Assembly: GCA_021397845.1 (NCBI GenBank)
Contig: JAHSVC010000034.1
Coordinates: forward strand, 2,418,001 to 2,482,000
Origin: Areca catechu
Taxonomy: Eukaryota > Streptophyta > Magnoliopsida > Arecales > Arecaceae
Length of the DNA stretch: 64,000 nucleotides
Direction: 5' to 3'
The notes under the pieces: generated by a model
Told to the model about the DNA's origin: nothing
Seen by the model: only the letters and a program-made list of their open reading frames with translations
Databases searched by the model: none
Made by a program: the position numbers and the translations under genes
Part shown: positions 23,081-34,622 of the stretch, in pieces
Position numbering within the stretch: position 1 is the first letter of the stretch
How the letters are laid out: every line of letters starts with the position of its first letter

Positions 23081-23190
23081 AGCCAGGTAAGAGGTGGGTT
23101 CGTGGGAGGCTCCCCCTGCTCTCGCAGGATCCTAATTAAAACCATGAAACATTTAGGACATTTGCCTCTGGACTTCTAGCCTTAGACACC
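23081..23190 (-). other. Leader module 2-like block in element B
   Basis: On the minus strand: GGTGTCTAAGG, GGTTTTAATTAGG, CAGGGGGAGCCTCCCAC, CTCTTACCTGGC. The order and spacing resemble module 2 of the Copia leaders. On the plus strand its end reads AGCCAGGTAAGAGG, again like a splice donor. Confidence 0.55.
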
Positions 23191-23825
23191 AGGTTCAAGT
23201 GATAATCAAAGATTGGGTGCACTAGCTTACACACAATACTTAGAACCCGACCTGTTGGTGTTCCTAGCTCACTAGAGCAAATTAAGTCTAATTAATTTTA
23301 ATTAGGGCTAGGACCAATGCAAAAGTGGTGATTGTAGGCTAAGGAAGGGTGATGAAATCCCTCCCTTATGTAGATATTGAATGCCCTTAAGATTATGTTT
23401 AAATGATGCACACACTAGATGAAACCCTAATATGCAAATAAGCAAAAATGAAAATTAATTAATTTCTCTTTTTTTAAACAAGAATATTCTACAGATAAGT
23501 ATCTAATATGCAGAAATATTAAAATATGCAAATTTTTTTACCAAAGAATCTTAAACTTGCTAAAATTTGCTTTGCTGAAAAATAGGACAGAACTGTTCGC
23601 AGGTAGTATTTTGGTATGCAAAAAATCTACAGATCGATATAATTCATGAAAAATTCTGGAAAATACTTTCAATTATAGGAATCCAACAAAGCAAAATTCA
23701 TATTTTTATGAGTTATCTACAGATAGAAACAATTAAAACATAGACTATGTACTAAGATGGCCGAGATACAGAAATTAAAACCTAAAGATGCCTATCTCTT
23801 TATTTTCTTCTACAAGGATCAATTC

Positions 23826-23921
23826 ACAGCGGCACTCCTACACGTCATAGAAAATCCCATTTGAATGGGTTGTGACGGTCTTGCAGCCCTTCTTTTTCCT
23901 ATGACCGGACAGCCATGGTGA
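23826..23921 (-). other. Leader module 1 in element B, shared with Copia C
   Basis: About 95 bp clearly related to 11395-11489: the ends CACCATGGC and GTGTAGGAGTGCCGCTGTG are nearly identical, the stem GTCATAGGAAA/TTTTCTATGAC is kept by paired changes, and the loop has diverged. It lies between PBS position and gag, as in the Copia elements. Confidence 0.8.
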
Positions 23922-24005
23922 AGCACCCGATCCGAGTACTTAAAGAGAACTAAGTCGGCACAAGAGAGATTAAACCCTAGTTTAACCTACTATAATACCA
24001 AAAAC

Positions 24006-25715
24006 TGATGTGGGACAAAAAAATAAAACTAAATTATTGAAATTAATAACTAATTAATAGAGAAAAACTAGAAACTAATTTTATATTTTTTTATTTTAAA
24101 GAAGACTTCAAAGGAGACGATGAAGGAAACTAATTCAATTACCCATACAAGTAAACTTATAAAGCAATTAAAAAAAATAGGACCTGGTGCTTGAGAAACC
24201 ACCGTAAACTAGGATCTATTCAACGAGTCAGAAATTATGAGATGGAAAAAAGTTCAATTGTACCAACAAAGATCTCTCTCTCGATATAGATCTGGCAGAC
24301 TCTCAAGATCATAGCACAGGATTTCAAGATCTTGCTTCCGGGCTCCAATCTTCCGCACGATGCTGGTTCCAAGGAAGAACACCTGATCTTGATTCCTGTT
24401 CACCTGTAACACTCAACAAAGAAAGAAATACAAATTAAAAGCAGCAATGGAAAGGAAAGAATGAAAGAAATGAAGTTTTAGAAATGATAAATTGGATTTC
24501 TTGATGGTTGGATAAGTAGGGCCTCACACCCCGCGATATTCTATAGAACAAAGGAAGCCTCACACCCCACGATGCACACAACAAAGGAAAAAAATTTGAT
24601 AAAATTTTGTTGTATATTGATGAATAATGATGAATTACAAGAGGGGCTGGTGGGGTATTTATAGAATCCCAACCAGTGATGTAAGGGACACAAAGACTAG
24701 TATTGTGTTCCCTTGGACTACAACTCCTAGAATCCTGCTCTTGGATTTCTTGGACTCTAGAGTCTGGATGATTTGGTTGTTTGCTGGTGAGGAACTCCTC
24801 AGTCTGGATTGAAGAAGACTCAAGAGTATTGGTGAAACTCTTGAGTTCAAGAGATTTAAGCAGCTTGCATCTGATTGCTTGAAACTCTTGAAGTAGAAGA
24901 CCATTGAACCTTCTCCCCTTAAGTGATTAAAACTCCTAGGACTCTTGCTTGAAGTGGGCGACAAGAAGAAGTGATTTTGGCATGGAAAATTGAGTGGAGG
25001 GGCACCATCTTAGAAAGTCCTTTTGCTTTACTTGTCTCAAAGGAGGGTGCCAATCTTGTCTTTATTTGGCCGACCAAAAATAATAAAACACATGGCATGT
25101 GGGATGTCCAAACAAAAGTGACATGGCATATGTTCTTGTCCCAAAATGAAATGTACAAATGGTATTGTCCTAATGACATATGTTGATGTCCAAATCCTTG
25201 AAAAAAAAAATGGCAAGAAGAGGTTGTGACTTGGGCTAGCACATGGATTGTCTTAGTCTTCAATTGGGTGTACATGGGATGCTGTCTTGGTCCCCTTTTG
25301 AATACAGGACTCAATGACTCAACTAATTATATGGACTCAATGAATAACTAACCACATGATTTAACCAACTAATAACTAATTGAACCAACCATACTTAATT
25401 AGGCTTTCAAATAAAAACCCAATTAAAGTTGGTAAAAAGGGCTAATTAAATTGGACCACTAAGATCCCAATTGGGTAAATAGGGTTTGACTCAATTAGGG
25501 TTTCGACTCAACTTGGTAAAAAGGGTTTTATCCCAAAATAAACAAAATCTTATTACAGTTGGTAAAAAGGGTTTACCCTAACTAAACCAAAATAAAAAAT
25601 TTAAAATAAAATATTTACATGGTAAATAGGGTTGGGTTTAGGATTTTACTCACATGTGATCCATAGGGATGTGGATTCAACCTGTCGATTTCTTTTAGCC
25701 CTGGTGCCCGCACCA
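24006..25715 (-). repeat. Chromovirus B 5' LTR (1710 bp)
   Basis: TATA box on the minus strand (plus TATTTATA, 24656-24663). Next to the LTR edge, the minus strand reads TGGTATTATAG, probably a decayed initiator-Met PBS (normal TGGTATCAGAG). Confidence 0.92.
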
Positions 25716-25720
25716 CTCTA

Positions 25721-26069
25721 TAGGTGGTCATGTTTAGTGAAATATCTTACACTTCACCTGCATGGCATACCAATATCTCTACACTCCTTGGTTAAGAGGA
25801 CAATCAATCTATATGGTACACAATGACCTATACTTAATATATTATTATCCTATAATATTGTATCATTTGGTTATGAATAGGTTTAATAACTACAGATAAA
25901 TCCTCTCTTTATCGTATAATAATTTAGTTCTAAGAACTCCATCATAAAAGAGTTCATTACAAGAAATGCAATGTGATCACTACCAAAATAATTTTTATTA
26001 ATAATAATTCATATACAAAATTAACCATCTACAAGTTAGACGATTGGTGTTAGAACACATTTTCCAATA
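25721..26069 (-). repeat. Copia LTR fragment J
   Basis: On the minus strand it starts TTGGAAAATGTGTTCTAACACC and continues with a U3 similar in layout to the LTR of Copia C (TTAATAAA..., GTACCATATAG). It breaks off at the target site of B and then at that of E. No internal part of its element is visible here. Confidence 0.6.
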
Positions 26070-26990
26070 GTATGTTAAAAGGTCATGACTCGAGAATGGA
26101 CGGTTCGACAAGGGATCTTATAATGTACGTTACAATCATCAAGTTAAATTGTTCCATTATTTATAAGTGTGGTTAGCACATCTTACCAATAATTATTTGT
26201 ATCGATCAAAACTCCATCAGCTCTTTCAAGATGTCAATCTAAAAAAGTAATTTATGATCACACCTTTTCAAGATAAGGTGTTGACAAGCATATCCAAAAA
26301 ATAAATTAATAAGGCGTCAACAATCTAAATTACATATCCAAATAAGAAGAGGTGTATAAAGCTCATATTACAGAACTGCAATCAAATCAATGCTCCTACA
26401 TGATACATATCTACTTGAATGCATTAGTATGGCAGGCAGCAATGATAGAAACAAAAAAGATATAAATAGAAGATATAATTATCATAATGTTGTCCAAAGA
26501 TATATGATTACAACATAATTTACATATATTCATATACAAGTACACACCACATCTAAATAAACTAACATGGATGTTCACAAGCACACCTGTCACAAGAGCT
26601 TAAGGTCCACATATATTCTTTGTGGAGATTAAATATAAGGTATCATAGTCAAAAAAAAAAAAAGTAGAATTAAAGTACATATTATAAGAAATATCATTTG
26701 CGCTTTTAAATTGACAAACAGACATTACATATCATCATTAATCATGCTTATCTATATCATCAGAATGGGTTGGAGGAATAGCTGAGCTAGATATGAAGGA
26801 CTGGGAGCTACGTTGGGGAGACTAAGTAGTACCTTCAAAAAGATTACCATGAGTACTAGGCCAGAATGACTGATCCATGAATGGATTAGGCCCACCTTGA
26901 TTTACACCATGCATAGGAGGAGACATGAAATATTATGAACTCAATTGACAGCATGCATAGGAGAGGCATGAAACATTAGTACCACCTTGA
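26070..26990. other. AT-rich stretch, no gene seen
   Basis: No protein family, tRNA or LTR was recognised. There is an A13 tract at about 26650. It may be host intergenic DNA or worn-out repeats. Confidence 0.5.
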
Positions 26991-28010
26991 CTCACAGCAT
27001 GCATGGCTGGTAGCATGAACAAATTAGGGACAAATATATTTGATCTAAAAGGGATTGACATTGGTTGTGGAACTCGATAGAAGTCAGTCATTTATCTCTT
27101 GAGCCAAGCTTCTAATAATGGTCCATCGTAATGTATGAAGAACCATTGATTATCTCCTATTTAAATGCCTCACCTGCAACAAGAATACTTTCAGACATAA
27201 TACTAGGAGCTTCTCTAGCTTGAGCATGCACTCATCAATCAAGAAATTGTAGGCCTAGCAAGCTTATCCCTTCGAAGAATCTCATTAGCAATTTCTAATC
27301 TCTATCTCCCTTGTTCCACTAAATCTAGGAGAGCATAGCTTGTATCAGTATTCAGGAAACTTCTTCTTGCCATAGGAGTCATAGAGCTTAACCTAAACCT
27401 CTTATCGTCGAAGGAGGATGGACATGCATCAAAAAAAGTCTCAATGAGCATCGTGAAGTACATGTAGTTAGGCTGCTAGGAGGTACATCAGATATACTAT
27501 GTTCGGAAGGTTCAAAATAGTTAAATGATCAAGAAGAAATACCACCACCAGTAGGTTATGAGGGTTGCCTAAGAATCAAGGTATCTAAATCAATCTGATC
27601 TACCTCATCCTCAAAGGTGTCATTCTTAGAAATCCCCTTAAGAAGAGTAGATGTGTCTCCATGCCTACCACTGGCCATGTTCCTAGAGAAAAGAATGTCA
27701 ATATCATCATAGGCAAGGAAAGGCTTACCCTTATATGGGCATACTCCTTGTTTACCCATTATGAATACAAATAAATAAGGATCGTCATCTGCTGATATGT
27801 TCAATGGCTATGATATTAATAGCTATACAGCACTCATCGAGAAAACCTCGTCCCATATTTATTCATGGGATAGTCACTTCGAGTACAAGGTTCCAGCCCC
27901 ATCTCGATTGATTTACCAAGTTAAATACATGTTAAGCTCTTCTTAGGGACCTTTAATCGATTCTTTAGATTTCTATAGGAGAAGTTCTTCTTTATTTGCT
28001 CATTAAACAA
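26990..28010 (-). pseudogene. Decayed Myb/SANT-like protein remnant (possible PIF/Harbinger partner)
   Basis: The frame 27804-27556 reads KPFLAYDDIDILFSRNMASG, resembling the 'YDDL.IIFG...A.G' segment found after the Myb/SANT domain in plant proteins related to Harbinger ORF1. Just upstream, at about 27900, GWN and further broken fragments recall the 'GLGWD' part of the domain. Downstream (27450-27300) a frame with MARRSFLNTDTSYALLDL and NEILRRDKL fits the C-terminal region of such proteins. Several stops and frame changes. It could be a host gene relic or part of a DNA transposon; no terminal inverted repeats were found. Confidence 0.4.
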
Positions 28011-28359
28011 ATTTGTTATTCTTTTTCATGTCTCTTAGAAAATGTGCCATTTGATATTTTTCTTATTATTTTCTTGCCTTATCAAGGCAAGTATAATCAA
28101 ATCGAGGGCATCAATCCAATTTGTGGCCTCCTTCAGGATGATCCTACTCTCTCAAGATTAGATTTATTGGTTGAATGGACTTTCAGCATTTTAACTACAT
28201 CAACATAAACTTGGCAAATAAAGAATAAGGTACAACAAATTGCAACAATAGCATGATTAATCTTGCAAACAAAATCGGACAGCATCTATAATTATGAAAG
28301 GAAATACAAAAAACAATAGACAAGTAATAATGAAAAAATGGCCTAGAACATGCAAAGTT

Positions 28360-28473
28360 AAAATCAATGGAGCATAGCGGCAACAAGAATAAATAAACTA
28401 TATACATAGTTAAAACCTTGTATCCAAGCCATGCTTAATCATAAGGTAGCCCATCATCATTGCCAAAATAATA
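28360..28473. repeat. Direct repeat, copy 1
   Basis: Shares GGAGCATAGCGGCNACAAG, CCATGCTNAATC and TAGCCCATCATCATTGCCAA with 28719-28836, about 360 bp away. The copies are clearly diverged. Confidence 0.75.
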
Positions 28474-28546
28474 TTACCAAAAAGTTAAAATCAAATTTAA
28501 TATACATACAAAGTAGGTTAATGACCTCGAAAATTCTAAATGAATG

Positions 28547-28624
28547 TCACCAATAAAGGATGTCACCAAAGAAATGGATGTCACCAATAAAATCATCAAA
28601 GAAATGGATGTCACCAATAAATGA
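28547..28624. repeat. Short tandem repeat ATGTCACCAATAAA
   Basis: Four units of ATGTCACCAA(T/A)(A/G)AA with small inserts such as GAAATGG, lying between the two copies of the direct repeat. Confidence 0.75.
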
Positions 28625-28718
28625 TCAACAAGGGGTTGCTGATGCATATAAAATCCGATGACATCCGCTCCAAAAATAATAGACAAATACATATAAAAAT
28701 ATCTCTTGAAATTGAAGG

Positions 28719-28836
28719 TAAATTCAGTGGAGCATCACGGCTACAAGATAATTGAACTAATTAAATAGTTCAACCCTTTTCTCCAGGCCATGCTAAATCT
28801 AAAGATAGCCCATCATCATTGCCAAAACAAAATAAT
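28719..28836. repeat. Direct repeat, copy 2
   Basis: See copy 1 at 28360; the best conserved part is TAGCCCATCATCATTGCC at 28805-28822. Confidence 0.75.
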
Positions 28837-28839
28837 AGG

Positions 28840-30226
28840 AAAATAATTAAAAGATTTACAAATTCTAAAACTAAGAATCAAGGACCGGGATCTTACTAGC
28901 CACATCAAAATGCAGTTTTTATCCACCGAACCTAAATATCACCTAAGAAATAACCCTTGGCACCAAAAAATAGAAAGATAGAATATGTAAAGATTCATGA
29001 AAGCCCTAATATATGTTATTTCCTTTAACGAGATAATATCAGAAATAAATATTAAACCTACTGGAAAAATAGACCAAAAATTAAGTTAGCTAATCTACAA
29101 GGCTATAACTTCAAACAAAGCCAAACTCCCATGACAATGTAACCTAAAAATATTAAATTCTCTATTTCAAAATCAAGTTTTAAGATAGCATTCTATCCAA
29201 CCAGAAGGTCCCAACCAAAATGTCAACCAACTAACTATCAAAGGTCGTTAGATCATACATTAAAAAATTTACAAAGAAAAATAAATTTGGAAAAACTAAG
29301 AAATAATTTTTTTTGATTTAGAGGGTTGGTTGAGGTTGTATAGGTGAACAACATCATGTTTGCTTCCCTGTCCCTTGGTAGAGCATCGATTTACATGAGG
29401 ACTGGCTTGGGGAGAAACCCTTTTCCAAATGAAGCAAGATATGGATCACAAGCAAAGGAGAATTCCTAACCAGCTAGAAAAGAAGGCAAAAAAAAAGGTA
29501 AAGGATCAAAATTTTTCTTTCAATCTTTTCTCGAGGGAACGGATTCCAGATCAAGGGTTTGATGGAGGGAATTTGGAGATACGATGGTTATTCGACACTA
29601 AATCGACCGTAGCTCGCATGAGAGGAGATTTATGTCGTTGTAATAGTATTTCTTGTAGATCTCTTGGTCGTAGAATAGTATAGACCGTATAAATCTCTAC
29701 AATCCCCATCCAAAACATCAAAATATAAATGCAAATAAATTCAAACAAAGATACTTACCTTGACCTTAAATATCAGTACTTCACAAAAGAAAAATAGATG
29801 AGAAGGCAGCAAGTATTTCTCTCCCACTCTCCATCACACGAACAGAGGAAAGGAGGAAGACGAGAATAGATGGATTTTAGTCCAAACTAATCTTAACTTA
29901 GAAATGATAGCCCCTATTCCTCCATGTCAGTAGAATAAGGAACCCGTGAATAAGATATGAAATACCAATTCTAGAATAGGAAGACAGAATATCAATTTTG
30001 GCTGATAATTTCTCGATTTTTGTAGCTGTTGGGATGTTATTTCTAAATTAAAGCCTTATTCTTGATGGAATACGTGAACTGAACACCATCCAAAGAACTA
30101 TCAGTGCCTAGAAAATGAAATATCCATGTCAAAGTTGAAACATTTATAGAAAAGAGAATTCCAACCTTTTACAAGGTACCAAAATTAAAAGTTAAATACT
30201 TGACAGTAAAACACTGGAACTTTTTG
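28840..30226. other. No gene recognised
   Basis: Mostly AT-rich with short frames on both strands; the longest (29429-29683, plus) is Lys-rich at its start and matches nothing I know. It joins F at the target copy TTAAA (30227-30231). If the host TBL gene is intact, this could be intron or 3' sequence, but no later TBL exon was seen. Confidence 0.45.
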
Positions 30227-30231
30227 TTAAA

Positions 30232-31095
30232 TGTTGGCGTGGAGTCCCTTTTCCGATCGGGCGGAGCTACTGGATCGTAGGCCCGCCCCCTAGTTCACCT
30301 ACAAAACAAATTCCTGGCCGAAGTTGTTCTGGCGGGGGACACTCCGATGCCTAAGTCAGAGATGGGTTCCAGCCGCAGAATGGAAAAGATTTTGAGGAGA
30401 ATCAGATGGAGAGAGAAAAGACTCTAGGGTTTTCAAGAGTATCTTGTGCCTTACCAGGAGCATCCCCTCTTACCGTTATTTATAATGAGTTGCCTGGCCT
30501 GCGGTTCCGTCCTTCTTCCAGCAGTTACGATGGGGGAGTTAACTCCCTCCCCTCAATTCACAATCGTGGACAGTTACTAAATGGTTCCGGACAGACCGAA
30601 AGCATTGCTGCTGGAGTCATGCGCCATGATTGCGCTCTTGGAGATAGTCGATGGTAACCGTTATTCATCGTATTCGTTGAGACCTGAGATAGATTAGAGA
30701 TCTGTCTTCAGGTTTCCCTCTTTGGAAAATACTTGTAGTTGAATTGGAGAACTGTCTTCGTCTTCGAACTCTTTCGAGACAGATCAGGGATTACTTCCTC
30801 GGCAAAGATTGAAGACTTTGTTTTGGACGTAGGCCGAAGTTGATGCCTTCATCGTAATCCAAAGACTGTGTCTTCGGTCGACAACGAAGATCACACTTCG
30901 GTTTGGGCCGGGGCCCTATCTTCGGCAAGGGCCGTAGACTTGCTTTTCGGATGGAGTTAAGCACTTCGATTTCGACTTGCCCATCAACTGCCCAGTTTCT
31001 TCTGAACATCTTGATTTATAATGCATGGTTCAGGAAAATGTCTTCGACCGACCGAGTCGATGGTTGGCTTGTACTGGGACCGACATATCCCAACA
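30232..31095 (-). repeat. Element F 3' LTR (864 bp)
   Basis: Starts TGTTGGGATATGTCGG and ends CTCCACGCCAACA on the minus strand. Just before its start the minus strand is purine-rich (GAGAAGGGG), the polypurine tract. Confidence 0.93.
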
Positions 31096-31716
31096 GTTGG
31101 CCCCTTCTCACAGTTTTCGAAAAGAAGATTTGCTTCGAAGAGTGAGAGTATTACTGGTTTGTCATTTTTCTCCTGGGGGATGGTGCAGTGGATGATTATA
31201 AAATCTCTGATTGGACTGTCTACCATAACTACCAACTGATCTGAGAATCAGGTGATGGATAGCTATCATCCCCTGATTGGGGTGTGAAAAAGGAATGGGT
31301 GGACCTGGGGCTGTCTCTCCTTTTTTTGTTGTGCGACGGTTCAACCAATCTTTTAGTTGGAATTTGGACATCAGTCATGGCTTTTCCTTATCCCTTGGAT
31401 GAGAAGTGCGCTCCACTTTGGCCATTGATTTATACGGATTATGACCTTTGGTCTATTCTGTGTCAAATCAGCTTAGGACCATTTTGGGGTTACGCAACCA
31501 TCTCGAGCATCCTTGGCGGGTTTAGGAAGATGGTTCCATCTATCGAGATGTCGCCTTGAAGCCTCTTTGTCATTTTATGAGAAGGAGAAAAAGGTCTAGC
31601 TGAGGAAGCTTCTTCAACCTTGCACTTTCAGTTTTGGTCCAGCTTTCTCCATTCTTGGCCATCAGTCCCTTCCATAGGTAGAATCTTCCTTTTATTTTTT
31701 GCCTCGTTCTTTTATC

Positions 31717-34049
31717 ATGGCTGAGACTGTAGGAACCCAAAAGGAAAAGGTCGGGTCCTCGGGGGCCGAGGATGTGGTGAGTCCGGAGTTAGTTCCTAGC
31801 TCTATTTCACTAGGAAAGGTTGCCCACCTTCGAGAACACTATCACATTCCCGAAGGGTTTCCTTTAATCCTTCCCACATCTGAGGAACAAGTGAACAAAC
31901 CTGCTACTGGGTGTCTAGTTGTATACGAAGACCATTTGAAGGCTGGCCTTCGATTTTCGCAGCATCCCTTCTTTATCAAGATTTTTCGCCTATACTAAGT
32001 AGTGCCTGCGCAGCTGACTCCGAATAGCATTCGGAACATCTATAGGTTTTTGGTCCGATGTCACATAGCCAATGTGAACCCTGGGACCAATTTGTTTACT
32101 ATCCTTTTTATTCTCAAGAGGGATTTTCATGACCATGGATGGTGGGTGATCGGTCCTCAGCCAGATCACAAGATCATCAAGGATATGCCCAGCGCCATCC
32201 ATAGATAGAAGCCCAACTTTGTTTTTGTATTGTCTATCGATCCATGGGGTTTCAGCAGCGAGTGGAAGGAGCCACGCTTAACTGCCAACGATGAAAAAAA
32301 GGTTATGGCAGCCGATCAGTCTGATTATGACTTACTGACTGATTCAGAGGCCTCCTATCCATGAATTGTTAAACGAGAGGAATCTCCATCATGCAGGGAT
32401 CAGCAAATTTCCTGCGTTAGGTATAAATGGTGGAAGTTTTTCACCTCTTCTCCTTCATCTCTTTGTAGTCCAATCAACTCAGAGGGGTTTTTCCTTTTTG
32501 CAGGCGGTGGAATGAAGCCTAACTTGAGTTGGCTCTGCCAATCCTCAGAGAAAAGGACAGCTTGGGCTCCCCCTTCAAGGTCAGAGGCTCAGAAGAAGGC
32601 TCGAATGGATGATCCTGAGAGGAGTATAAGCACTTCATCCTCCAGAGAAATCTCTGGGGGAAGCGGGGTGCCGATGATGGAGGTCCCAGCAGGGCCTCAG
32701 CTAGTTGAACCTTTGCTAGTGGCTATCTCTCCAGTTCAAATTAGGGAGAGTCCATCTCCGATGGTTGATGTGCCACCACCTTGCCCCCCTGCGGTGGATA
32801 GGGGCAAGGCACCGCAAGTCGAGAAGGAGCCCATTCGGGAGGCTTCTCCAACTGGGAGCCATCCTGCAAACTCTTCGAAGCTTTCTCCCATGGGAGGTTT
32901 GTTGGTCCCTACCATGGCTAGGCGAGCACTGAAGGACACTTTGCTGCCTCATGATCTGGTAGTCGTCCAAGGTCGAAGCCTCGCCAGAATATCTGATTCT
33001 GCTTTCTCCTCCCTGTAACAGGTGAGATCTTCATTATCTTTTCTTTGTCCAAAGGGTTGTTCAGTCTGTGATCTCATTTTGTTGACGTAGCTGGTATACG
33101 ACATCACTTTCATGGAGGAGGGCTTGGGGAATGTTGATAACCTCATCCATGGCCTAAAGGAGGAACTCCATGCGGCCAGGGCCGAGAAGGAGGTGGCCGA
33201 AGAACTGAAGCAGTCCATGGAGAACCGACTTGCCCATGTGGATGCTGAAGTTTGTGGCCTGAGAGGCGAGCTAAAGGGTGCTCATTTGACAATCCCTAGG
33301 CAAGATGTAGAGTTGAGGAAGAATAAAAAACAAATTGACTCTTTGGAATAATCTGCCAAGGAGAATCAGGAGAGGATGAATGGCCTGATCAAGGTGGCTA
33401 AGGAAGCAACCAGGAGGGCTGAAGAGGCATCTTTAAGAGCCAAAAAGATATTTTTAAGAGCCGAAGAGGCAGCCTTGGAGTCTGAAGTAGCCAGGAGGGA
33501 GTCTGAAGGGAGTCTGAAGCCATGAAAGAGTTGGCAGATAAAGCTGTAGTGGATTTTAGGAATGCCTCACAGTTCCAAGAGGAAATGAATGAAGCGACTT
33601 TATACAGCTATCAGTACGGCTTCAATGACGGACTTGCCAAGATCAGTATGGTCTTCCCCAATCGTGATCTTTCTAGTATCCCTGCTTTCGACATAGTGGA
33701 AGAAGAAGAGGAGGATGAGGCCGAAGCCATAGAGGAGGTCGAAGAGATGTCAAGCCCAAGGGAGGAGATCCCAATCGCGGTCGAGGGTCCGGGCGTAATT
33801 TTGGTCCAGGCCAAAGAAGTCGAAGAGGTGCCAAGCCTAAGGAAGGAGGTTCACATCGCAGCCGAAGACTTGGATGTAATTCTGGGCCAAGTCGGCAATA
33901 GAGTTCAGGCTGAAGAGGGAGCCCAGATTGAAGAGGGGGCCCAGGTTGGAGACTCTCTGGACCTAGTCCAAGTTGAGGAAACCCTTTCTGCGCAAATTGA
34001 CAGGCTGCTCCAATCTTGTGATGACGAATCTCTTCCGGTCGATCCTTAG
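31717..34049 (+). pseudogene. Element F antisense gene 1 (long type), spliced, with stops
   Basis: Runs opposite to gag-pol. Exon 1 from ATG 31717 has the N-terminal domain of the 'putative gypsy type transposon' family: HYHIPEGFPL, LFTILFILKRDFHDHGWWVIG and SSEWKEPRLTAND. A probable 83-bp intron (32421-32503) precedes MKPNLSWL and a Ser/Pro-rich, likely disordered segment. A second intron is likely at 33022-33090. A long coiled coil follows (33112-33540), then the C-terminal signature FRNASQFQEEMNE...YSYQYGFND and an acidic tail. In-frame stops at about 31998 and 32206 and frameshifts make it a pseudogene. Function of the family is unknown. Confidence 0.8.
32421..32503 (+). other. Probable intron in F antisense gene 1
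   Basis: GCGTTAG|GTATAA at the donor and TTTTTGCAG|GC at the acceptor, pyrimidine-rich before the acceptor, 83 bp. Removing it joins the N-terminal domain frame to MKPNLSWL. A further one at 33022-33090 has AACAG|GTGAGA and TTGACGTAG|CT. Confidence 0.6.
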
Positions 34050-34622
34050 GGATCTGTATGGCATTGTATCTCTTCTCCTCTTTCCTCTGGCGTGTAACTG
34101 GCAAACTCTTCTGAATTAACAAGTAGCTTTTTCCTTTTTCATGTATTCCGTATTGCATCTTTAAACTTGGTTTAAGTAATGTTATTGGCTTTTGGTGATG
34201 ATTTGAATCACATTGCCCTTTGCGGAGTCTTTTCTCGCAAATGCAAGCTTCTCCTTTTAAGCTGCAAAGCAGACAAGGTTGTATCCATGTAAAGAAAACC
34301 TTTAACTTATCGATTTACCGGAAGTGGTGACTGCCATGTCATCGCTTGGAGAGGTAGTGGCGATCAAGTCGATGGTAATTACGTGTGGGAACAGGGATTG
34401 TCATGGCTGCAGCCTTTCAATGGTCCCCGAGCGCGTTAGTTGAGGCTCTGACCCATTAGGGCTCCTACATGTGGCACGCCTAGGAAACCATTGCGAACAA
34501 GGGCTTTCAAATTTTGCTAGTCTCGATATCCTTGGATCAGCTGCCATTCGCATTAGGCAGCATCATTTTTAATGCCATCCCTGCTCCTTTCTCCTTGCAC
34601 CGCTCTGAGGGCTTGTTGCGCC

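Larger units (their letters stand above)
19240..25715 (-). mobile_element. Chromovirus-type Gypsy B, internally deleted, both LTRs and TSD present
   Basis: LTRs at 19240-20944 and 24006-25715 match closely, start TGGTGC and end ACATCA on the minus strand. CTCTA at 19235-19239 and 25716-25720 is a perfect 5-bp target-site duplication. Inside are a gag remnant (22972-22433), a stump of integrase with a chromodomain (21891-21010), and nothing recognisable of protease, RT or RNase H. It is a non-autonomous deletion derivative. Confidence 0.93.

Noticed and set aside
27996..28208. Plus-strand 70-codon frame near the Myb/SANT-like remnant
   Set aside because: No motif; the minus strand carries the more plausible remnant.
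29429..29683. 84-codon Lys-rich plus-strand frame
   Set aside because: No family resemblance and no support from neighbouring exons; could be chance in AT-rich DNA.
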